From positions 5,794,855 to 5,858,854 of the forward strand of contig NW_015622544.1 of NCBI RefSeq assembly GCF_000835495.1: DNA of 64,000 nt. The letters run 5' to 3'. The DNA comes from Cladophialophora immunda (lineage: Eukaryota; Ascomycota; Eurotiomycetes; Chaetothyriales; Herpotrichiellaceae). A program made the translations under genes and the position numbers. The notes below the pieces were generated by a model. That model was not told where the DNA came from. It saw only the letters and a list, made by a program, of their open reading frames with translations, and did not search any database. Shown here piece by piece: positions 56,808 to 64,000 of the stretch. Within the stretch, counting starts at the first letter, position 1; every line of letters begins with the position of its first letter.

Positions 56808-57284
56808 GGGGCATGTAGTTTGCCGGCAGGGATGAACTCGCAACACTGACTTTTACTCCAGGGGTGAGACTTCAGCATCAAAGCTCTAGGTCGCTGCTAA
56901 GTATCTCTGATTGAAATCTAACCTTCGGAGAACAGCTTCTTCTTTGTCCAAGCATGTGTTTGCAGCACCAGACCTTGGGTTGCCGCTCCCCCATCACCCT
57001 TTGGCTCTTGGCTGAAATCTGCATTCAAAGAACAGACATGACAGTGACAATCCCCAATAGATGACAATGAAAACTTGGATGAAAACGGTGCTATTATCTT
57101 CTTCCGCTTCCGGCATTCAATGGCGACGCTGCAAGCTTTCCACTCATCTCTCTGTCATATATTTCCTGCCCAATCCGTTTGAACTCTTTTGTTCCTGAGT
57201 GATCTGACATTTGTCCAAACCCGTTGAAAGGTTATTCATCTACGTCTCTCGTCGCAACCACTTTGCAGACCTCGAAACTCCAAC
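56808..57284. other. intergenic, promoter of the 1018-residue protein gene
   Basis: 477 bases between plus-strand genes; no specific element recognised. Confidence 0.45.
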
Positions 57285-60200
57285 ATGGCTCCACGTGGAC
57301 AGTCGACCACTACTCCGACTCGGAGAATGACGAGACCCTCTGCCATGAGGAGAACGCCAGCAACACCATCGGTTCAAGCAGGAAGCACGTCATCATCTGC
57401 AATCCAAGGGGCTACGGGGAAAGCAACACCTGCCAGGGCAAATCGCCGCAACACCACCAAATCGGCCCCGAAGTCTGCAACAATTGCGGCACAGTCTGGA
57501 CGTACTCCGGCAAAATCAGCCTCAACTAACCAAAAGCCCAAAGACACACCTGCCAAGAAAGCATCTGGGTTGATCAGGCGCACGAAGGCAACAGCGAAAG
57601 CCAACAAGAAAGGTGACGAAGGCACAAAAGATGAGGCACCACAGACCGCATCTGACAACAATGACCCATTTGTAGGTGCTGACAATGGCCGAACGAAAAG
57701 CGAGTCTCCCAGTGTCACTCCTCAACCGCCGACATCAATTCCGGCTCGAAGGAACGCGAAACCCAAGACAAGCAAGAGAAAATCCAAGCCCTTCGAGGAA
57801 CAGCCCTACATAAACAACGACAGCTCCGAGGACGACTCGGCGAATATATCGTTAGCGAAAGCTGCGCCAACTCCCAAAGGAAAGGCAGTGGCGGTCGAAG
57901 ACAAGGTCTACAGTGAAGAGGAGGACACCGATGAAGAACATGAGGATCTGGTAGCAAAGAGTGCAACCCGGAAAAGGAAGATCAGACCATTCGACGATCA
58001 GGCTTACAGATTTGAAAGAGAAGACTCGGAGGAAGATGACGACGAAGAGCTTGATGACAATGTCCCAGGAGATTTGACAACCAATCCACTCCGAAGAATC
58101 CATCTCAGGGTAAATCAAGATCGGCACCAGCAACAAATGCGACAACTTGCGGAGAGAAGTACCCGTGAATCACCTGCGAATCCCAGCTCGTCGTCAGGTC
58201 CTAGATTGCCGGCATCTCCCAGCACTCCGGGTGCTTCACAAAGGGCGGTTCAGCAGCCAAGTGTTGGCCCAGCACCCAAGCGTCAACGGACGGCGTCGCC
58301 GACGGTCGCCAGCTCATCAAGCCCACACGGCAAAGCTCCTCAGACGAACGCTGTGGATCCCAATGATCCCCTTGTCCTTGCGGAGCAACTATTTACAGAC
58401 ATCGAAAGGACCCCAAGGGCGCTAGATCTTGACGAAATCGGCGCGCTCTTCATGATCTTGCAAGAGAAGATCTCGCGTTTCTGCGACGACCATTTCGACT
58501 TCAACCTAACGGCACAACAAGAGAAGGCATGGCCCATGCATCTATTGGCCACGAAGTACTTGTCATTGATGCTGATGACGCAGAGGATTGCAGATGGGAG
58601 CGAATATGGCTGGCACAACTTCTTCACAAAGCGGGAACATCGACGACATCTCGTACACGGCGTCATCGGCGAGTGGTTCCAGCAACGTATCTTTAAACAC
58701 ACCGCTTTCAGCATCCCGGACGACAAAGTACGCGAACTCGAAGACATGGACCGCAAGTATCTCCACTATGATGCCTTTGTGCGCAACAAGAAGAAGGCCG
58801 AGTGTCTGGAGGGATTGAAAATCGACGAAGACTATTTTCCTTCAGCGGAATTCCCCAACAATTTCGAGCATAAGGACAATCTGGAGATCGCAGCTCGGAG
58901 GATGGCCACCAATCTGCTGCTTGTTTTGGAGCCGCTACTCCCGCCTCCGTTCTTTGACCCAATCGTCCCGAGATGGAGACAGTCGTCTAGAGCCAGGGAT
59001 GAAGGGGCTGAAATGCGATTCCAGATCTGGCTTGGGCTCATCAAGTTAATCAGGATGGCGGGCAGTCTCCATCTTTCTATCCGCTTTGCTGGCATAAATG
59101 GCGTGGTCGTGCGCATCGCACCACATGTGCCCAAGGGCACCAGGTTGCGTCGAGACGATGCGGAGAAGAACATTTGCGTCAACGCCAACTGGCTGAATGC
59201 GAACAGTGCTCGCCCTCTGCAAGCAAACGATCAGTTGCAGGTCAAGATGACCTGCTTCGGGCGAGTTGAAGCCGTTGTGCCGAATGGCCTCGACGTGCTC
59301 GAACTTGAGCAGGCACAGGAAGCCGCTCGAGTAGCGGGGAGGGAACTCACCCGAGAAGAAGCTGAAAAAAGACTCTTCAACCTGTATCCGTATGACTTGC
59401 AGGAGACGGACGCCGCAAGGGACGCCGTTGCAGATCTGCCAGCAATTCCAGGCACGGAGTGGTCCACGGCGATACTCAAGGCTGGTATCCAGGAAGCTCG
59501 AGAAAAGAGATACGGGCGTCGTCCCCGAGAAGACGCGACGAGGGATCAAGCCGACGCTAAGAGCGGTGCATTCGTCACCGTCTACTCGAGAGTCGCTCCC
59601 TCGAACCTCTACTGTGAATGGGTTGCTTCGTCTCAGGAACAGCAATTCCCGCCTCTCGCAAACGCGGCACCACAACCGCCAGCCCAGACCCTCGCCGAAG
59701 CTGTCGCAGACGCCCGCCGGCAAAAGTACATTTCCTGTTCCCTCGAGGACGCAGGTCTAGCGGTCTGGAACACCGTTGCGCGGCGCGAGTTTCTCGAATG
59801 GCTGGTATTTTCCGGCAGCGTCGCCGGCATCAGCGCAATCACCGCTCCGTGGATTCGGGGCGTGTTTGAGAGTCTCAACCTGGCGGAACGGTCGAGGGAG
59901 GTCGGGACAAGCATCTCAACCCGTGCCGGTCGTGCCGTGTCTGCTGCAGCGAACTGGCGCAGTGCTCTTCAGGATGCTTCGGCGTACGTGTCCCAACTCG
60001 TCGCGCCGACTGCGAGCACCGTGACCGTGACATCCGTTGTAACAGACTGGACTACGACGACCGTGCAAGTCGACGAACCGACCGATGCAGGCGAGCCGAT
60101 GGAAGAAGTCACGCCTACCTCTGCTACCTCTCGTGATTCATTCTCTGAACTCCTTCCCGAGGCCTTGGGAGGGGTCTTGGGCATCACGCGACGAGTTATT

Positions 60201-60341
60201 GCAACAGACAACCCCGAATTCGCCATGGTCGCAAGCCTTTTCAGCGAGCAGATGGGTTTCGTCCAGCAGGCTGAAGCCCAAGCTGCGCCGGAGCCGGAGC
60301 CGACGCCATCTCCTAGCACCCGCCGCTCGAAGGTTCTTTGA
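57285..60341 (+). CDS. uncharacterised 1018-residue protein, probably nuclear
   Basis: Single-exon gene, ATG at 57285 in good context (CAACATGGCT). Residues ~1-340 are basic then acidic and low in complexity: Thr/Pro/Arg-rich start, Lys-rich stretches such as RRTKATAKANKKGDEG and KTSKRKSKPFEE, and acidic runs (SEEEDTDEEHED, EDSEEDDDEELDDN), as in chromatin- or nucleolus-associated proteins. Residues ~360-700 look folded and mostly helical: LVLAEQLFTDIERTPRALD, GALFMILQEKISRFCDDHF, EYGWHNFFTKREHRRHLVHG, LLLVLEPLLPPPFFDPIVPRW, and an RFAGINGVVVRIAPHVPKGTR beta-like segment. The C-terminal third mixes helices with Thr/Ser/Val-rich stretches. No known domain recognised; similar large proteins occur as hypothetical genes in filamentous fungi. 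Nuclear location is inference from the basic runs. Confidence 0.75.
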   Translation: MAPRGQSTTTPTRRMTRPSAMRRTPATPSVQAGSTSSSAIQGATGKATPARANRRNTTKSAPKSATIAAQSGRTPAKSASTNQKPKDTPAKKASGLIRRTKATAKANKKGDEGTKDEAPQTASDNNDPFVGADNGRTKSESPSVTPQPPTSIPARRNAKPKTSKRKSKPFEEQPYINNDSSEDDSANISLAKAAPTPKGKAVAVEDKVYSEEEDTDEEHEDLVAKSATRKRKIRPFDDQAYRFEREDSEEDDDEELDDNVPGDLTTNPLRRIHLRVNQDRHQQQMRQLAERSTRESPANPSSSSGPRLPASPSTPGASQRAVQQPSVGPAPKRQRTASPTVASSSSPHGKAPQTNAVDPNDPLVLAEQLFTDIERTPRALDLDEIGALFMILQEKISRFCDDHFDFNLTAQQEKAWPMHLLATKYLSLMLMTQRIADGSEYGWHNFFTKREHRRHLVHGVIGEWFQQRIFKHTAFSIPDDKVRELEDMDRKYLHYDAFVRNKKKAECLEGLKIDEDYFPSAEFPNNFEHKDNLEIAARRMATNLLLVLEPLLPPPFFDPIVPRWRQSSRARDEGAEMRFQIWLGLIKLIRMAGSLHLSIRFAGINGVVVRIAPHVPKGTRLRRDDAEKNICVNANWLNANSARPLQANDQLQVKMTCFGRVEAVVPNGLDVLELEQAQEAARVAGRELTREEAEKRLFNLYPYDLQETDAARDAVADLPAIPGTEWSTAILKAGIQEAREKRYGRRPREDATRDQADAKSGAFVTVYSRVAPSNLYCEWVASSQEQQFPPLANAAPQPPAQTLAEAVADARRQKYISCSLEDAGLAVWNTVARREFLEWLVFSGSVAGISAITAPWIRGVFESLNLAERSREVGTSISTRAGRAVSAAANWRSALQDASAYVSQLVAPTASTVTVTSVVTDWTTTTVQVDEPTDAGEPMEEVTPTSATSRDSFSELLPEALGGVLGITRRVIATDNPEFAMVASLFSEQMGFVQQAEAQAAPEPEPTPSPSTRRSKVL

Positions 60342-61114
60342 GGTTCTTGCAACTTTTCACATAGCAGATGGCAATGGTCTCGACATTTGAGATTCGACGG
60401 GGAACAGACCGATGGGTTACGTTATACGGAGAAGGAAGATTGTAATCGGAAACAATCGGCACCGACTTGGACGGATGTGTGCCGACGTGGCTGGGGCCAA
60501 TATACACTCAGGATCAAGTGCAGAAGGCGGTTGAACAGGTTGGGATATGCGATCGCTTTTTTCTTTTCTAGCTTGGTTACAAACTCACCCTGAGACAGAG
60601 GAGGGGAACCATATGGACTGAGATAGATTCTACAGCCATCTTTGTTGGATCATGATTCGAATTTCAAGACAACACACCGGAACTTTTCTTCTGGCTCATC
60701 TTTTCTCTTCATCAGCTCATCCCTTTCCTGATCCCGAAAGCCGTATCATAATCCCGACATTTCACTCCCTCGCCCACAACAGGAAATGCAGGCATTCACC
60801 CAAAGGGACCACCAAAACAGCCCCATGTTTCCCCAATGGCAGCCAAGATAGGTAGATATCCTAGCACCAAGGACGTAATGGCTATTCCAACAAGAACAAC
60901 ACTTTTCTGCATGATCCCAACTTTGCTTGTAGAAGTAAGCACTTCGACAAGAAAGAACAAAAGGTCAAAGGAGCCAGCCAGCGTGCTCTGTTGTGTGTCT
61001 CCTTCACCTCCCTTTTTGACTCTCTCACATGGCCAGAACGCATCCATTTTATCGAGTACTGATTGACTGTCCGAGTCATTCCCTCTCGCTGATCGATGAA
61101 GCGTTTTGCCTTCC
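60342..61114. other. convergent intergenic region
   Basis: Space between the 3' ends of the 1018-residue protein gene and the partial minus-strand gene. Nothing recognised. Confidence 0.5.
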
Positions 61115-64000
61115 CTATGTTTCGGTTCCAACAATTCCCTTCATCAACCCTTCTACCTGGCCAACCTCCTTCAAACACTTCAACCAGGCGCACTCTGCAC
61201 GACTTGCCTCCATCCTGGCCTTCTCCATTGCCTTTTCCGCGTCCCTGGCCGCACCAACGACTTCCACCATACACTTTGATAGTTCGATAAGGTGGGCCTT
61301 GCGGATAGGATCGGTCGAGGTGCGCGCGAGGTCCAGAAGAGAGTGGGTCATGCTTGTCGTCGTTGCCAGTGTCGGCGGTGTAGTTTGGGATAGAATCGTC
61401 GGGGATTGTGCTTGGGGATGGGCGTGAGTGGTGGGAGAGGCGATCTTGTGTGCGGTTGCGTTGGCGGCTACTGCAGCGGTCCCGAGCGGCGAAGTCGGAT
61501 ACATTGCTGTGTTGAGATGCGCGGTGAAAGGTGTAGTTGGGCTGACGAATGGATTCTTCCGCCTCAGCCCTCGCGAGCCCATGCCTCTGAGTTGCTCACG
61601 CGGTTCGGTCGCTTGGTTTTCCTGGATGAGGAACGGATGATCAGATGGCATCAAGGCGTTTCGGTTTGGATTGATGTTGCCTTGTCCCGTTTCTCCAGTG
61701 GCGCTCACATTCATGTAAGGTGCATAATTCAGCTTCCAATCATCCGTCTTCCCTGTCGTCGAGGTTGGGACTGGTTTGCGACGTAGAGACCCAGGACCGC
61801 TCCCTGCTTTGCTCGGGTTCGAGTTCACCTCGTCCGTCACATCACCACTTTCAGCGACAGTCGTTTGTGCCTTATTCGACTGGATGGACCTCTTATGGAA
61901 CAAGCCACGAATGTTGGAAATGACCTTTTTCTTGCTAGAACTCGACGGACTATGTGCCAGGACACGTGATATTTTTCTCCCCTTGACGGAGTCGGTCCGC
62001 GGGGAAATGCTCTGCGAAAAGGTCTTTACATTGCGAGGCTTCTTGATGTTGTCTTGGTTAACTGCGTATGCTTTCGGTGCTCGCTGTGCGAGGAAGCTAA
62101 CTGAAGGAAGATTGCGCTCAGGTGGAGAAACAATGATTGGAGGTGGTTTAGGCTTCCGCGACGAAGTGCGAGGTGGAAAGGGTGTAGTAGCTTTGGGATC
62201 GGAAGCTGTAGGCGCCGCATCATATGTTGCTTTTGCAAGATCGTTGACAAGTTTCTCCTGCTTGGCTTGCTCTTGCTCTAGATCTTGGAATAAGAAAGGG
62301 GCTGTCTCTTTACTCGGGGCAGTTCGCAGAACGATGGTAGGAGGTCTGGACAAAGAGCGAGGCGTTGGCCGTTTCTTGACGACAACTTCGGCCGCACTGC
62401 TAGGGGTAGGTACCTTCTGCTCCGTTGTGGCTGCCGCAGAGTCAGTGTGCGTTCTAAAATTCGCAAAGTCCTTGCAGGGCCAGTCACTCTGAGTCGAAGT
62501 TGGAGTTGTCTGGTAAACAGATGTCCCCTTCTTGGCCGCTTCTGTAGCACTGCCATTGGTATTTGAGTCAACCATCCGGGCCTTTTCGGAATCGATACTA
62601 TTGTCAGGAAGTTCAGCTCGCACAATGGTATCCACAGAGCTCTCTTCACCGATGAGGTTCCGAGTCTCATCTTGGTCTGCGTCTTTGTGCTGGCTTAGGG
62701 ATCGTTCTGTGAGATTTTTCACTAGAGACATGGGACGGCCGAAAATGGCACTGGATCGTCGGACTTGGTCCTTCGCAATGCGCGGAGAGCCAATATCAGG
62801 AGCACTTCCCTTATGTCTTAAGGCAAGCCTAGGACTTGAATTGTCCAGGAGGTTGTTGTCGCCTTTACCCAGCAGGACGCGGCTTGCTGAGTCTGTAATG
62901 CGAAGGGTCGGACCCATCTTAGAACCGTTGCGAACGCGCCGAATTCGATACCCTCCGAAGGCATCGTAGCCATGAATGCTGACGCCAGACTCGCCGTCAC
63001 TATCAACGAAGGACTCATCATCGCGGGTAGCCGTTGTAGAAAGCATCTCTTTGACATTCAGAAGTTTGGCTTTATCGTTGGTAGTTGTTTCAGAAGGGTT
63101 GCTACTGCCATGGACTCCATTGCTGGCAAAATTTTCAAGAGCATGGCTTGCGAGATCTCCCCCAACTGGCTGTTTGTTCACAACAAGGCTCATGAAGGGC
63201 TCGGAGGGAGATTTGTCGCGTTCACTACCTTCATCGGTTTCGCCTTGTGGTTGACGAGTGAGTCGAGTTGGCAGAGGAAGGGAACTCTTGCGGTACTTTA
63301 GTCTCGGTGAAGAAGATTGTTGAGCGGTGGCTCCATAGAGCACAAGATCGAACCCCTGATCGGTGGCTGGACTGCGAGGGACTCCTCGACTAATGCTGGT
63401 CTCATCTCTTGAGACTGTCTTGCCCGTAGATTTTGAGCGGGAGGGTATGGTGTATGGGGAGCCTCGCCCTGTAACACCATAACGACCACGAGAATTTGTA
63501 CGGACCGGACCGCCAGGAAAAGACTGCTTGGAACGCGAAACCGAACTGTCACGTTGAGAAGAGATATGACCACTACTTTCAACCTTCTTGCCAATAGATC
63601 CCCCGAGTGCTTTTACCTGATGAAGTCGTAGGGCCGAGGTCTTGGTTTGACGAGTTACAAGGGAGTCGACATGACGGGACAGTGATTGAAGCAGAGATTC
63701 ACGAGGTCTCGGTAGCTGGCTTGATGAGAGAGGACGGGTAGAGTCGTCAACCGTGACTGTCGAGTTGATCTCTCGAACATCACTTGCATCTGACTTGGGT
63801 TCGGGCTCCCCAGTCGTGGCGACATTCTCGTTTAAGTTGTCATCGTGTTTTACTTGTACAATTTTCTCCTCATGGTCATGCAGATCCAATGCTCGCATGC
63901 CTCGATACAAGCTCTCGCTCAGACTTGTTTTAACCTGAGACTGGCTTATAACTGAAGGAGTTGTGTCGGCTTTCGTTGGCTCAATTGCAGGCCAGTCTTC
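61115..64000 (-). CDS. large disordered protein, C-terminal part, 5' end outside window
   Basis: The frame is open from the window end (64000) to the stop at 61115, giving 961 visible residues, so the start lies beyond the window. Most of it is Ser/Thr/Pro/Lys/Arg-rich and probably disordered, with many possible phosphorylation sites (SRHVDSLVTRQTKTS, PRSLSRPPTIVLR). A short conserved-looking block is KKVISNIRGLFHKRS, which I recall from hypothetical proteins of other filamentous ascomycetes. The C-terminal ~90 residues are a predicted helix pair: MTHSLLDLARTSTDPIRKAHL and MVEVVGAARDAEKAMEKARMEA, perhaps a coiled coil. No enzyme domain or membrane span is visible. Function unknown. Confidence 0.75.
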   Translation of the reverse strand, partial: EDWPAIEPTKADTTPSVISQSQVKTSLSESLYRGMRALDLHDHEEKIVQVKHDDNLNENVATTGEPEPKSDASDVREINSTVTVDDSTRPLSSSQLPRPRESLLQSLSRHVDSLVTRQTKTSALRLHQVKALGGSIGKKVESSGHISSQRDSSVSRSKQSFPGGPVRTNSRGRYGVTGRGSPYTIPSRSKSTGKTVSRDETSISRGVPRSPATDQGFDLVLYGATAQQSSSPRLKYRKSSLPLPTRLTRQPQGETDEGSERDKSPSEPFMSLVVNKQPVGGDLASHALENFASNGVHGSSNPSETTTNDKAKLLNVKEMLSTTATRDDESFVDSDGESGVSIHGYDAFGGYRIRRVRNGSKMGPTLRITDSASRVLLGKGDNNLLDNSSPRLALRHKGSAPDIGSPRIAKDQVRRSSAIFGRPMSLVKNLTERSLSQHKDADQDETRNLIGEESSVDTIVRAELPDNSIDSEKARMVDSNTNGSATEAAKKGTSVYQTTPTSTQSDWPCKDFANFRTHTDSAAATTEQKVPTPSSAAEVVVKKRPTPRSLSRPPTIVLRTAPSKETAPFLFQDLEQEQAKQEKLVNDLAKATYDAAPTASDPKATTPFPPRTSSRKPKPPPIIVSPPERNLPSVSFLAQRAPKAYAVNQDNIKKPRNVKTFSQSISPRTDSVKGRKISRVLAHSPSSSSKKKVISNIRGLFHKRSIQSNKAQTTVAESGDVTDEVNSNPSKAGSGPGSLRRKPVPTSTTGKTDDWKLNYAPYMNVSATGETGQGNINPNRNALMPSDHPFLIQENQATEPREQLRGMGSRGLRRKNPFVSPTTPFTAHLNTAMYPTSPLGTAAVAANATAHKIASPTTHAHPQAQSPTILSQTTPPTLATTTSMTHSLLDLARTSTDPIRKAHLIELSKCMVEVVGAARDAEKAMEKARMEASRAECAWLKCLKEVGQVEGLMKGIVGTET

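Noticed and set aside
1..64000. Transposons, CRISPR arrays, rRNA or tRNA genes
   Set aside because: No transposase or reverse-transcriptase motifs, long terminal repeats, regularly spaced repeats or cloverleaf sequences were seen on reading both strands; a dedicated search could still find degraded copies.

Overview
This is nuclear DNA of a filamentous ascomycete (Pezizomycotina). The genes are split by short introns of about 48-210 bases with GTRNGT-type donors and CAG/TAG/AAG acceptors, intergenic spaces are long, and the gene set is fungal: a grainyhead-like CP2 regulator, vacuolar carboxypeptidase Y, cytosolic ribosomal protein S18, an ATO/GPR1 acetate transporter, an EsdC-type glycogen-binding-domain protein and a rhodopsin-domain membrane protein. 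A eurotiomycete is my best guess, but that is inference. I saw no tRNA or rRNA gene, transposon or CRISPR array. Exon boundaries were worked out by hand from splice consensus and reading-frame continuity.

Layout. 1-11 kb: the 3' part of a CP2 transcription factor (+), a J-domain protein (+), an F-box protein (-) and a YVTN beta-propeller protein (+), separated by long apparently non-coding stretches. 11-22 kb: a small glycine-repeat protein (-), glutamate decarboxylase (-), a six-exon acetate transporter (+) and a 2-oxoglutarate/Fe(II) oxygenase (-). 22-31 kb: a secreted six-cysteine AA1-like protein (-), RPS18 (-) divergent from carboxypeptidase Y (+), and an EsdC-like protein (+). 32-52 kb: an accessory-looking block with an ETHE1-like metallo-hydrolase (+), a secreted FAD-linked oxidase (-), a rhodopsin-domain protein (+), a HAD/class II terpene cyclase fusion (+), a protein built of repeated Cys-Pro motifs (+), a sugar transporter (+), a second 2-oxoglutarate oxygenase (+) and a drug-type MFS exporter (+). 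53-64 kb: a doubtful gene or gene relic, an uncharacterised charged protein (+), a RidA-family protein (+), a 1018-residue uncharacterised protein (+) and the C-terminal 961 residues of a large disordered protein (-) cut by the window end.

Most interesting point. The 618-residue protein at 41.4-43.5 kb joins a HAD phosphatase-like domain, including a DDxxE motif, to a terpene-cyclase domain with a perfect DxDTTS motif and a QxxDGGW motif. That is the architecture of the fungal drimane-type (albicanol/drimenol) sesquiterpene synthases. Six consecutive plus-strand genes (rhodopsin-like, cyclase, Cys-Pro protein, MFS, 2OG oxygenase, MFS), with an FAD oxidase just upstream, could form a small cryptic terpenoid cluster. 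No P450 or prenyltransferase is visible, so the cluster idea is inference; the cyclase call itself rests on motifs seen in the sequence.
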